DNA of 64,000 nt from Acidobacteriota bacterium (GTDB taxonomy: Bacteria; Acidobacteriota; Terriglobia; Acidiferrales; UBA7541), in NCBI GenBank assembly GCA_003225295.1, contig QHYZ01000063.1, forward strand, positions 1 to 64,000. The letters are read 5' to 3'. Below the pieces are notes generated by a model. It saw only the letters and a list, made by a program, of their open reading frames with translations, did not search any database and was not told where the DNA came from. Numbering within the stretch: position 1 is the stretch's first letter; each line of letters starts with the position of its first letter. This document shows, in pieces, positions 33,764 through 43,267 of the stretch. Both the position numbers and the translations under genes were made by a program.

Positions 33764-36481
33764 CTACTCATTTCTTAACGCCACCATCGGATCGAGCCGA
33801 GAGGCGCGCCGGGCGGGCAGGAAACTTGCCAAAGCCGCAAAGGCCGACAGGCTCGCCACTGCCAGGACGTAGGTGACAAAGTCGGTCGGCTTTAGTCCGA
33901 ACAACATCGCTGCGGCCACCCTGCTGCCTGCCAGGGACAGCGCCATTCCGATCAGCAGACCGAGGCCGAGCAAAACGGAAGCTTCCCGCAGCACCAGGTG
34001 CACAATGCTTGCGCAATCCGCTCCCAACGCCATGCGAACACCGATTTCGCTGGTCCTCCGTTCCACCATGCAGGTGATCACCCCGTACAAGCCTACGCTG
34101 GCCAGGAGCACAGCCAGCAGTCCAAAGAATCCGGAAAGGTGGGCCATCAGGCGGTCTCGCTGAAGAGACACTTCCACCATACTGTCGAACGGCGTAAAGT
34201 CCATGTCAATCCCGCGATTGATTTGCTGGACGGTGCTCTTCAATACGGAGATGAGGCCGAAGAGCGAAGCCTGGGATCGAATGAGGATGGTCACGTCCTG
34301 CTCGGGGTGTTCCTTCTGGGTGACCGGCATGAACATCGTGGGCAGATATTCTCTTCCCGCAGATCGTAAAGTTTGGCATCTTTCGCTAGTCCGACGATCT
34401 GGAATAGACCGGTCTCTTTGCTTTCCGACTTTACGCGCAACGTGGCACCGACCGGATTTGCCCCGGCGAGATACTTGCTGGCAAAACTCTCATTGACGAT
34501 GGTCACCTTGGGCGATGTCAACGTATCGCGATCGTCAAAATCCCGCCCGCCAGAATCGGCGTATGCCACGTCGCGAAGTACTTTGGGCTGATCTCGTTCA
34601 GCTCGCTCTTGCCCTCGATGACCTGTCCGGCCCTGTCCACCAGCACTTGCCGGTTCATTCCCTTGCCGCTCAGCGGGACGATTCCTGCTTCAGCGGCAGA
34701 CTCCACGCCGGGAATCGCTCGAACCCGCCGCAGCACCAGCCCCTTAAATTCCGCGCGTCGGTCGACGGGTAAATGGAGCGCAGTCAGGTCCAGATCCAGC
34801 TCCAGCACCCCGTTTTGCGTGAATCCCGCATCCAGCGTCGCCAGTTTTTGCAGGCTCCTCGCAAAGAGAATCGCCCCAACAACCAGCATGAGCGACATGG
34901 CGATCTGCGAAACCACGAGAACGCGCCGCAACCCAAACCGTGCTCGACCGCTCGTGGCGCTCCGTCCGCTCGACTTTTGCACCGCTCCCGGGGACACTCG
35001 CGTTGCCCGCAACGCCGGAGCCAGCCCAAACAGGACACACGTCAGCACGGTGATCCCTGAGGTGAATCCCAGCAATCGCCAATCCATGGCCAGGTCCACA
35101 AACAGGGGAGCGCTGTCTGTGCTGATCGAAGCCACCAGCAAGCGAGTCAATCCATGCGCGAGTTGAGCGCCCAGGAGCGCACCTGTAAGACCAAGGAGCA
35201 GGCTTTCCGCCAGCAATTGCCGGATCAATCGGCCTCTGGTCGCCCCTACAGCCATGCGCATGCCCATTTCCCGTTCGCGGGCACTGGCCCGCGCCAGCAT
35301 CAGGTGGCTAGATTCGCCGAAGCAATCAGCAGTACCAGCGCCCCCAGCCCCAGCATCAGCCAGAGTGGGTCCTCGTACGTCTCGCGCAAGCCAGAGATAC
35401 CTGTACCGGCAGGAAAGGCCCCGAGTTTGTAGCCGAGAAAGTGTTTGGCATCGCCAGGGTCGAACTCGGAAGGCAACGTAGCCTCGAAAATTGCTGGCGA
35501 AATCGCGCGTAAGTGCGCCGATGCTTTCTCCATGGTCCAGCCGGGCTTCCGTCTGCCCATCACTGTGAGCCACCAGCCATCTCGCCGGTTCAGCACGCTG
35601 AACTCGCTGCGAATCGTAGGTTCCGCGCAGAGGGGCACGGCTACATCGAAGTTCCGTCCGACCTCCACACCGTAGAAACTCGCCGGCGCCACTCCGGTTA
35701 CTTCGAAGGGATGCTTCTCAATGGTGATCTTGCGTCCGACGATAAATTCGTCGCCACCGTACTCACGCTGCCAGAAGGCGTGGCTGACGACTACTCCGGG
35801 AGAGGCACACTCGGCGCGGTCATCCTCAGGCAAAAGGAATCGTCCTCTTTCGGGCACAATTCCCAATACGCCAAAGAATTCACCGCTCACCCAAAGGCCC
35901 TGGACGGGGTGGACTGGGCCGCCGGGAGAGATATTGAAGCTCGTTGGTCCCCAGGCGAATACGCCCGAGAGCGCCTGCTGCTGCGCTCGAATCTGGCTCC
36001 ACATGGGGTTTGTCAGATTGGGATAGCGCGACACGAAGGCACCGGTTGCACCGTTGCGTTCCGCGATGCGCACCTCGGTCAGTTCCTGAGCGTTTTTTAC
36101 CGGGAGCGCTCTTAGACGAATCGCATCCAAGAGCTGGAAGATGGCGGTGTTGGCTCCAATGCCTAGCGCCAGAGATAAAATCGCTGCGGCCTCAAAAGCA
36201 GGACTGAATCGCAGCAGTCGCAAACCAAACTTCAGATCCTGCCAGAGTGTTTCCACCAGCGACTCCCAGCTCGCCGCACGGACTCGTTGTTTTACACTCT
36301 CCGCGCCGCCCATCTCGATACGCGCGGCCCGCACCGCTTGTTCGCGGTCTAACCCGCGGCGCATCTTCTCGTTCACGGCGGCGTCCAGATACCCGCGCAG
36401 TTCCTCATCCATTTCGCGTTCTACCTGTTGCTTGCGGAACAATCCCCGCAGACCACCCGCCAGATTTCGCAGCAGTGACAT
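33764..36481 (-). pseudogene. MacB/FtsX-type permease (acidobacterial orphan permease), frameshifted
   Basis: Translations in three reading frames join into one complete ADOP-like permease of about 800 aa. It runs from a MSLLRNLAGGLRG start and MacB-type periplasmic domain, through the first FtsX helices (SANLA, then LMLARASARERE), to the C-terminal FtsX part ending PARRASRLDPM. Continuity needs three single-base deletions on the coding strand, near 35303, 34550 and 34345. Apart from these there are no stops, so decay is recent or the assembly has errors. Upstream lies the usual PadR partner. Confidence 0.85.
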
Positions 36482-36491
36482 CGCTTACCTC

Positions 36492-36827
36492 CTACGACTC
36501 CGCCTCGAGAATCCGCGCGATAGCCGCTGCTTGTCTCGCCCATTCGCGGGTCTCGCCCTTGAGCTGTTTGCGCCCGAGCGCTTGCAAAACGTAATACTTA
36601 GCGCGCCGATTGTTCGCAGTGTCCCGCCATTCGCTCTTGAGCCAGCCGGCCCGTTCCAGCCTGCGGAATGCCGGAAACAACGATCCCGGATTCACCTGGA
36701 AGACGCCTTTACTGATCTGCTCGATACGCATGGCGATACCATATCCATGCATCGGCTCCAGCTCCAATGTTTTCAGGATCAACATGTCCAGCGTGCCCTG
36801 AACCAGGCCGCTCGGCTTGTCCGCCAT
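36492..36827 (-). CDS. PadR-family transcriptional regulator
   Basis: 111 aa, with AGGAG eight bases before the ATG at 36827. The winged-helix N-terminus is typical: GTLDMLILKTLELEPMHGYGIAMRIEQIS, followed by FPAFRRLERAGWLKSEW. Acidobacteria often have such a gene directly upstream of MacB/FtsX-type permeases, as here (ten bases). It probably represses the permease; with that gene broken, its local role may be lost while the regulator remains intact. Confidence 0.9.
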   Translation of the reverse strand: MADKPSGLVQGTLDMLILKTLELEPMHGYGIAMRIEQISKGVFQVNPGSLFPAFRRLERAGWLKSEWRDTANNRRAKYYVLQALGRKQLKGETREWARQAAAIARILEAES

Positions 36828-36917
36828 GAAATGTACTCCTCTCGAGCGTCAGGAGGAAGATGGCATGGATACCCTAGATTGTCAAGAGGAGCGGTTCGTT
36901 TCGCCGGGTTTCATGCC

Positions 36918-37322
36918 ATGCCATTCATTCCGCGGTACGATCTACGTGTGCCAGATGGTGTGAAAAGGATCGGTTTAATTTCGGATACCCACGGCTTACT
37001 GCGCAAAGAAGCAGTGGAAGCCCTGCGTGGGTCGGAGCTGATCATCCACGCAGGAGACGTGGGGAAGCCGGCAGGCGCGGCCATGATCTACGTTCTACAC
37101 AATGTGAACGCCCTGGATTTGAATCCTGCCGCAGCCGGTTTTCAAATCGTCGTCAGTGGCCATTCCCACAAACCAGGAAAGACGGAGCGCGAGGGCGTGC
37201 TCTATGTCAACCCTGGAAGCGCGGGACCGCGCAGATTTCAATTACCGGTCACGGTGGCACATCTGCGATTGGGAGGGATACCGTACGACGTGGAGTTCGT
37301 GGATCTCGAACCATCCCGGTAA
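36918..37322 (+). CDS. YfcE/MJ0936-type metallophosphoesterase with internal deletion
   Basis: 134 aa from ATG 36918 (GTG 36960 gives a typical MKRIGLISDTHG start). Present: the DxH site ISDTHG, the next Asp in HAGDVG, and the C-terminal VSGHSHKP and VNPGSAGP. Family members are about 155-165 aa and carry a GN(H/D) motif in the middle. Here the reading jumps, in frame, from HAGDVGKPAG directly to MIYVLHNV, so about 30 residues including that metal ligand are missing. It is probably inactive. Frame is kept and no stop is visible. Confidence 0.8.
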   Translation: MPFIPRYDLRVPDGVKRIGLISDTHGLLRKEAVEALRGSELIIHAGDVGKPAGAAMIYVLHNVNALDLNPAAAGFQIVVSGHSHKPGKTEREGVLYVNPGSAGPRRFQLPVTVAHLRLGGIPYDVEFVDLEPSR

Positions 37323-37475
37323 CCCCAGCGGCACGGCCTGCGCAGACACGGATGCGCCGCTCTAGGCAGCTCAATCGGCGCCATCAACGGAAGACCAACA
37401 GAAGGCGTGGGTTTCTGGGTTTGGCGCACAGACATTCCTGCATGACAATTTCGTCTTTGTCACGTTGCGTGACTC

Positions 37476-38489
37476 TTAATGTGAAGCAGGAACCCACGCA
37501 AGGCCATCGACGCCCGGAGTGAGGTCGATAGGCGGCTGCATTATCCAGGAGCGCAGGTCGAGCACGGCGATTTTGCCGGCACCGGTCCCGCTCACGTAGG
37601 CGATTTCTCCGCCCGGTCGAATCAGGATTTCCGAGGATCTCTCCGGAACTTCCAGTGAACGCACCACCTTCAGAGTGCGCAAATCCACGACATGGAGCCG
37701 ATTGGCGCCAAGGCTGACGGCCAGCAACCAGCGCCCATCGGGAGTCGGCGCCGACGCATACGCCACGTCCGGCAATTCGATCCAGTTCGTAATTTTGTTC
37801 GTAGCCGTCGCGATGACCGCGATGCGGGGAGCACCTTGATCGTGGGTGAAGATGCGGAGGCCATCTGGTGAGATGGAAATGCGCTGAACACTCTTTGCCA
37901 CGGGAATCGTGGCAAGGAGATTGCGCTTCACCAGATCGAGCACGCTCACGCTGCCGGCGCTGACGTTGGCGGTGTAACCGCGGTGGCCGTCGAGCGAAAG
38001 AACCAGCATGTGGGATTGCGGCTCCCCCGTCGGAATTTCCGCGACCAGCTTGCGCGTGGAAGGATCAATAACGCCGACGGCATTTGCAAGCTCGGCGGTG
38101 ACGTAAAGAAGACCATCGGGCCCGAATTCGGCGCGGTGCGGGCGAAGGGGCTTACCCAGGTCGATCGTGGCCGCGAGTTTGCGCGCCTGCAGATCAATCA
38201 CATCAATCGTGCTGCCGTCCGTCCCAGGCCTTCCGACGCCAGCGTTTCCGTAGATCGGAACGTAAGCAAAGCGACCGTCTTGGGACACGATGACCTCATG
38301 TCCGTTCACGCCCACAGAAATCTTTGCCAGTTCACGGCGATTTTCGGGATCGACGACCACTAGGGTGTGCTCCTTCTGATTGGCCACGACCAACAGACCG
38401 CCCGCAGGTGACGCTACTCTTGCGTCTCGTAGCTCAGATGAAGCGACAACCATCATGGAAGCAAGGAGCAGTGATAGGCGTACCAGCAT
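37476..38489 (-). CDS. secreted YVTN-type beta-propeller protein
   Basis: 337 aa with an N-terminal signal segment (residues about 1-20). Repeated blades of about 40 residues follow, each with an xVxDL or VIDP turn (VVVDPENRREL, VIDLQARKLAAT, GVIDPSTRKLVAEI, VLDLVKRNLLATI). Propellers of this kind bind partners or metals and are mostly of unknown role in this phylum. No neighbour suggests a substrate. Confidence 0.82.
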   Translation of the reverse strand: MLVRLSLLLASMMVVASSELRDARVASPAGGLLVVANQKEHTLVVVDPENRRELAKISVGVNGHEVIVSQDGRFAYVPIYGNAGVGRPGTDGSTIDVIDLQARKLAATIDLGKPLRPHRAEFGPDGLLYVTAELANAVGVIDPSTRKLVAEIPTGEPQSHMLVLSLDGHRGYTANVSAGSVSVLDLVKRNLLATIPVAKSVQRISISPDGLRIFTHDQGAPRIAVIATATNKITNWIELPDVAYASAPTPDGRWLLAVSLGANRLHVVDLRTLKVVRSLEVPERSSEILIRPGGEIAYVSGTGAGKIAVLDLRSWIMQPPIDLTPGVDGLAWVPASH

Positions 38490-38560
38490 CGACCACCTCG
38501 ACGGAACATCCTTTTCCTTCGAATGTGCCGAATCCCAGGGGAGTATATCTTTTACCGAAG

Positions 38561-38974
38561 TCAGCGGCTACGGCTGCGTTTCTTGTTCACTGGTTTCTTG
38601 CTTCGAGCCCTGCGCACCAACGGCTTTGCGTTGGAGACTGCATCGCGTGCCTTCTTTGGAAGTTTCGCGAATACCAGGTCATAAGAATCGCGCAGCAAGC
38701 GCGCGAGTTCGTCCGCCGGCAAAGCATCCTTGGTTTGAAGCCCGACCCATTGCGCTCGCGCCAGGTAAGGCGCAGGAATGATGTTGGGTCGTTCCGTGAG
38801 TTGTGCAAAACTTTCCGGCTCCGCCTTGAATGAAAGAAACACCGGAGCCGGCTCCAGCGGTGTCGCGGCGAACATCTTTCCGCCTACTTTGAACAGCAAG
38901 TCGCTGCTCCACTGAATCTGTTCCGTGGCACCCGGAAAGGAAAGGCAAACCTCGCGCAGCCAATCGACGTTCAT
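38561..38974 (-). CDS. MmcQ/YjbR-family DNA-binding-fold protein
   Basis: 137 aa from the ATG at 38974. The MmcQ/YjbR pattern is visible: an early WLREVCLSFPGATEQIQW, then LLFKVGGKMFAAT, ARAQWVGL and LLRDSYDLVFAKLPKKAR. The C-terminus is a highly basic tail (RRARSKKPVNKKRSRSR). The family has a CyaY-like fold and is of uncertain role. Confidence 0.8.
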   Translation of the reverse strand: MNVDWLREVCLSFPGATEQIQWSSDLLFKVGGKMFAATPLEPAPVFLSFKAEPESFAQLTERPNIIPAPYLARAQWVGLQTKDALPADELARLLRDSYDLVFAKLPKKARDAVSNAKPLVRRARSKKPVNKKRSRSR

Positions 38975-39047
38975 GAGCAAGATTCTAGGACAAAGAGAGG
39001 CTTGCTTCAATCGACGAGACGGCATCTCCCCCGACGTCGCTTCCGGG

Positions 39048-40081
39048 TCATCCTTCCCAAGCGATCTCCTTCACCGGGCCAATCACAAAGAAATAAGAAA
39101 CAGCAGCGAGCAGTGCGACGAAAGCCATGATCACGAATGCCACGAAGAACCGTCCGGTGTAATCGATTACGAATCCGGTCACTGCCGGCGCGCTGACACC
39201 GGGCAAGATTTCCGAGGGAATTCTGCCAGCCCGTCCATCGGCCCGCCATTCTCGGACCGGCCAGCGTTTGTGTGATCGCCAAATATTGGATCCGCACATG
39301 CCACCGGCTGCGAACGCTAGTAGCAGCAGAATAACAGAGACCGTGGGACCGGCGAGGGTGCAGCCAAGGAGGAATAGCCCGGCAGTCCCCGCTCCGGCAC
39401 GCGCAAAAGTTTTGCGAACAAGAGTCGGCGATCCACCGGTCGGAGATCCAACCGAAAACTACCGCGGCAGCCGCGTAGCACAAGTATCCCAGCCCGCCAA
39501 TTTTCGCCATCGTACCCATCGAAAGGTGGCGCTCACGCACCAGATAAAATGGCAGCCAGGTGATCTCGAAGTACAGCACGTAGTTTGCGCCGAACAGGCC
39601 CCCGCAGGTTCCCCACATCGATCGTTGCATCAGGAGTTCGAGAAATCCTGCGCCGCTTTGTTCTACGCGGGAAACGACGGTACGTCCTAGCGGGATCCAT
39701 GCGAACCAGGGAACCAGCAGGCCATGCTGACGACGCCAAGAACGATGAAGAAGGAACGCCATCCGAATCGCGCCAAGAGCGTGCCCCCGAAAAATGTGCC
39801 CAAGGCCGGGCCGCATCCAACTCCGGCAGCGATGGGCGCGTTTGCAAATCCACGGCCCACCTCCGGAACGTGTCGCACCAGCATTCTCGCATAGCAGGGA
39901 TAGGCTTTCAGCAAAGGTGCGGCGATGGAGAGGCTACCGCGATCGATGTAATTGATAAGGGCGGAAAGAGCCAGGAGCGCAATCGCCCGCGTGGCCGGAC
40001 GCGAAAGCCTGCTGTTCTCGTTGGCGGGTGCGGTGGGCAAGTGTGAACGCCGGACATTTCTTTCCGTCCGGGTGTCTTCAT
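39048..40081 (-). pseudogene. MFS transporter, frameshifted with internal deletion
   Basis: Pieces of one major-facilitator protein occur in successive frames. ATRAIALLALSALINYIDRG (helix 1) is followed in frame by YPCYARMLVRHVPEV, skipping about 80 residues of helices 2-4 near 39905. Then come VPWFAWIPLGRTVV (shift near 39720), TFARAGAGTAGLFLLG (shift near 39420), AITQTLAGPRMAGRWTGWQN (near 39283) and APAVTGFVIDYTGRFF (near 39215). A further shift near the N-terminus is needed for the ATG at 40081. It is clearly dead. It follows the S9 peptidase gene by ten bases. Confidence 0.9.
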
Positions 40082-40090
40082 CCGTGCGAA

Positions 40091-42067
40091 TCAGTTGGTT
40101 CCCTTGAGGTATTTGTCGAACCACGCCACCGTGCGCCGAATCGAATCGATCTGATTCTCACGTTTTTCGAAGCCGTGCCCTTCGTTCGCGTAGTAGTGCG
40201 CATCCACGGTCTTCCCATCTCTCTTCAACAGAATGACAACTTGCTCCGCCTCTTCTTTGGGGACGCGCGGATCGTTTTCCCCCTGTAACACCAGCAGCGG
40301 CGCCTTCACACTGTGGATATAAGTGATGGGAGAGGCCGCATTGTAAGCGGCGCGATCTTTCACGGGATCACCGAGCAGGCTCATTTCGTATTGCTGCAGC
40401 ATGGGATCCTCATGTTCCAGCATGGTCATCCAGTTAATGATGCCGTACATCTCCACCCCCGCCGCCCAGATGTCCGGAGTCCTGCCGATGGCCATAAGGG
40501 TCATGAATCCACCGTAGGAACCGCCAGTGATCCCGATCTTATTCGGATTTACGTAACCGGTAGCTTCCAGGAACTTGGCGGCGTAAACCTCATCTTGTAA
40601 GTCTCCGCCGCCCAGGTCCTGGTAGTTGGCCTTCTGAAACTCCATGCCATAGCCGGTCGAACCACGCACGTTGGCCTCAATGCAGATGTATCCCCGGGAC
40701 ACCAAGGCAGCCACTCGCGGACTCCAGTAGTCTCCGGACTGGCCGGTCGGCCCGCCGTGGGGCAAGACCAGCGCAGGGTTCGAGCCGTCACGTTTCAGGT
40801 TGAAGGGCATCCATAGCAGCGCGCTTATCGTTTTTCCATCGAAGGATTTGTAGCTGATGATCTGTGACGGTGATCGTGGCACAGAGTTCAAACTTGCAAT
40901 TGCAGAGTACGTGAGCTGTTTCGATTTCCGTGATGACACATGGCAAATCCAAAAATCACCCGGCTCAACCGAGCTCTCGTGCGATAACAGAAGCCGGTCT
41001 CCGGAGGGCGAAAAGGAGCTGGGGTAGCCGGCGAAACCGTTCACGCCTCCGGGCACTGGGATTTTTTCCGAGTGCAGCGTGGCCACGTCCGCCACATACG
41101 TATCTACGCGCCCGTCCGCGTTGATCGTATAAGTAAGCCAATTGCCGTCGGGAGAGAAGTCACCCGAACTGGCCTCCCACTTGGTATCCGTGACCCACGC
41201 GAGCTTTCTCCCGGGGATATCCAAGAGGGCCACGTTTTGGTAGCCGCTCTTTTCGTTGGAGGTAATCAAAAGCTTTTTCCCATCCTTGGACAAGGAAGAT
41301 GCTATGTTGAGCACCTGTCCTTGGTGCGCGGTCAGGTTCGTGGTTTTTCCAGTTGCGACCTCAATCGCGTAGACGTCGGCGTCCGTAAAACTCACTTCCA
41401 GACGGTCCGCGTAGAGCGTTTTTCCGTCGGGACTCCAGGCCACCGATTGCCACAGATGGTTCGGAGTGCTTTCGTGGGTGAGAGGCGTCATCTTCCGCGT
41501 GGCCCAATCCAGCAGCGTAATGTCGTACACCGTGGCTTCCTTCGGCTTGGTGTTCAGTGCGATGGTCTTCCCGTCGGGAGACCATCGGGGGCTCTCTTCG
41601 CGAATTTCGGGAGTGTTGCTCAGGTTGATCACTGCGCCACCATCACTCGGGATGGCGAAGATATCCCACAACTCATTTCCACCGGTATCCTGTTGAAAGA
41701 CGATCCACTTGCCGTCGGGAGACCAGGTGTCGCCGTACTGCCTCTCGTCTGACTGCGCCAGTTGTATCGGCCATCCTCCGTCTGCGTTCACTTTCCACAA
41801 ATTCGCTCGGCCGGAGATGTCCGTGGTGAACGCAATCTCTTTGCCGCCGGGAGACCACGACGCGCTGGAAACGCTCCGCGTGAAATAGAGATCATCAATG
41901 GGAATGGGGCGCGCGTTTGGATTGGACGCCGATGTGATTGTCTTTGGATCGCTGATTTGGCGCGCATCCGGGCCCGACGACTGGGCAACCGCGGAACCGC
42001 AAACCAAGAAAGCCAAGAAAGCCAAGAAAGCCAAGAAAGAAAGACAGGTACTTCGCACCGACTTCAT
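40091..42067 (-). CDS. secreted prolyl-oligopeptidase family (S9) peptidase
   Basis: About 658 aa from the ATG at 42067 (GAGGT upstream). It has a signal peptide made largely of a LAF repeat, then a WD40-like beta-propeller (several SPDGKxIxF blades), then the alpha/beta hydrolase domain. The catalytic Ser is in GGSYGGFMT, Asp in ENDPRVP and His in NEGHGF. The enzyme should release dipeptides or oligopeptides from peptide substrates in the periplasm. Members of this family are common in Acidobacteria. All active-site residues are present. Confidence 0.92.
   Translation of the reverse strand: MKSVRSTCLSFLAFLAFLAFLVCGSAVAQSSGPDARQISDPKTITSASNPNARPIPIDDLYFTRSVSSASWSPGGKEIAFTTDISGRANLWKVNADGGWPIQLAQSDERQYGDTWSPDGKWIVFQQDTGGNELWDIFAIPSDGGAVINLSNTPEIREESPRWSPDGKTIALNTKPKEATVYDITLLDWATRKMTPLTHESTPNHLWQSVAWSPDGKTLYADRLEVSFTDADVYAIEVATGKTTNLTAHQGQVLNIASSLSKDGKKLLITSNEKSGYQNVALLDIPGRKLAWVTDTKWEASSGDFSPDGNWLTYTINADGRVDTYVADVATLHSEKIPVPGGVNGFAGYPSSFSPSGDRLLLSHESSVEPGDFWICHVSSRKSKQLTYSAIASLNSVPRSPSQIISYKSFDGKTISALLWMPFNLKRDGSNPALVLPHGGPTGQSGDYWSPRVAALVSRGYICIEANVRGSTGYGMEFQKANYQDLGGGDLQDEVYAAKFLEATGYVNPNKIGITGGSYGGFMTLMAIGRTPDIWAAGVEMYGIINWMTMLEHEDPMLQQYEMSLLGDPVKDRAAYNAASPITYIHSVKAPLLVLQGENDPRVPKEEAEQVVILLKRDGKTVDAHYYANEGHGFEKRENQIDSIRRTVAWFDKYLKGTN
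42003..42038. repeat. 9-base minisatellite inside the signal peptide
   Basis: Four perfect tandem copies of CCAAGAAAG (plus strand). On the coding strand these give a repeated Leu-Ala-Phe in the hydrophobic core of the S9 peptidase signal peptide. Gain or loss of units would keep the frame and alter the signal length. Confidence 0.85.
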
Positions 42068-42159
42068 CGTGACCTCATTTTCAAGCCGGCATCTTGCCAG
42101 CATTGCGTGGCGACTCTTGAAAAGATTCCGCAGCCGGTTTCTCCTGTTGGAGCACGCCC

Positions 42160-42585
42160 TTAACTCCAAACAGTGAGGATCGCTCCCATGACAAGGTAGC
42201 AGACGAGCTGGTAGCCCGTGTTGATGGCGAAGAGCTTCATGCTCTGCTTCGCGAACAGCGCGCCAGTCAATTGCACGGTGGCGACGAATCCGAGCCACAC
42301 ATGGAAGCTAACCATCAAGCCGAAGTGTGCGCTTTCCGCGCGAAGCCCGTGAAGGATCAGCGCCAGCGTGAAGGCCGACACAATGCTGGCCAAAAGAGAA
42401 CCCGCATAGGCCGGGCCGGCGCTCTTCTTCATTTCGTTCATCCGGGCTTTGTCGTTCGGGTCATAGCCCATCTCGCGCACCCAGGCATTTGCGAACAGCA
42501 GGGGCGAGTACCACAGGAATCCCACCACCATTGTGGATATCGCGGCTACCAGGATCGCCAGCCAATTCAAGCTATGCATGTGCAT
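42160..42585 (-). CDS. DUF1761-like membrane protein
   Basis: About 141 aa from the ATG at 42585, which has a GGGAG box nearby. Four hydrophobic helices are visible, starting WLAILVAAISTMVVGFLWYS and ending YLVMGAILTVW. PLLFANAWVREMG is the conserved loop of DUF1761 proteins. Function of the family is unknown. It lies upstream of the S9 peptidase gene on the same strand, separated by 92 bases. Confidence 0.75.
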   Translation of the reverse strand: MHMHSLNWLAILVAAISTMVVGFLWYSPLLFANAWVREMGYDPNDKARMNEMKKSAGPAYAGSLLASIVSAFTLALILHGLRAESAHFGLMVSFHVWLGFVATVQLTGALFAKQSMKLFAINTGYQLVCYLVMGAILTVWS

Positions 42586-42861
42586 GAATGATTTTCTCCC
42601 GTCAGCAATGCGGGGAACTGCGGGCGCCATCCTATGATGCGTTTCGGTATGATGCAATGGAAAATTAGGTGGCGGAAGTCTTTCACAGTTTGCTGCCAGC
42701 CGCGTTCCTGCCCGATCATCTCGCTCCAAAGTCTTAGAGTTAAGTCCTTGCGTTCCGGGCTGCCAGCGAGGTTCTTTTCGTCACGCTCCCTGAGAATTTT
42801 CAAGTCGAGCAAAATGGAGTGAGCCAGGTCCGAGCCGAAATTCGGACGAGAGGAGTGGTTC

Positions 42862-43158
42862 ATGAGCACAAGAATGGTGCGTCTGCCGGCTTTGGCATCC
42901 TTGATCCTCGCGTTTGTGTCCTCGCAACGGCGCCGGCCGCGCCAAGCAAGGCCAACGTTCCGGCCACGCCGACGGGCAAATCCGACGGAACGGCATCGGC
43001 AAATCCGCGAGGCACCCGCGGCGCTCAGCGGGGCGAAGGAACATTCGGAACATGGCGCACGTGGCTTTTGGGGTCATCATGGGGAAGCTGTCCGCGCCAC
43101 CGAGGAAGCCATCCGTCAACTAGAACTAGAACTCCGCCTGAAGTACGACAAGGACTGA
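42862..43158 (+). CDS. small secreted protein, possibly frameshifted
   Basis: 98 aa from ATG 42862 with a good hydrophobic signal core (LPALASLILAFV). After the signal the frame turns Arg/Pro-rich, while another frame there reads a plausible TAPAAPSKANVPATPTGK linker; the original frame then resumes as HHGEAVRATEEAIRQLELELRLKY. Two compensating indels would explain this. An intact but odd protein is the alternative. Confidence 0.35.
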   Translation: MSTRMVRLPALASLILAFVSSQRRRPRQARPTFRPRRRANPTERHRQIREAPAALSGAKEHSEHGARGFWGHHGEAVRATEEAIRQLELELRLKYDKD

Positions 43159-43216
43159 GCAGCAAGAGAGATGCTTCGCTTCTCTCGCAAACAAATCTCC
43201 ATCAAAAAAACAAAGA

Positions 43217-43250
43217 CCCAGCCGAATTTATTTTCGGCTCGGGCTTTTCT
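43217..43250. terminator. bidirectional intrinsic terminator
   Basis: A stem CCCAGCCGAA / TTCGGCT(C)GGG with a six-base loop and one bulge. It is followed by CTTTTCT on the plus strand and flanked by an A-run (AAAAAAACAAAGA) that serves as the U-tract on the minus strand. It lies between the convergent genes ending at 43158 and 43268. Confidence 0.75.
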
Positions 43251-43267
43251 AAGTTTGGATGCTTGAA

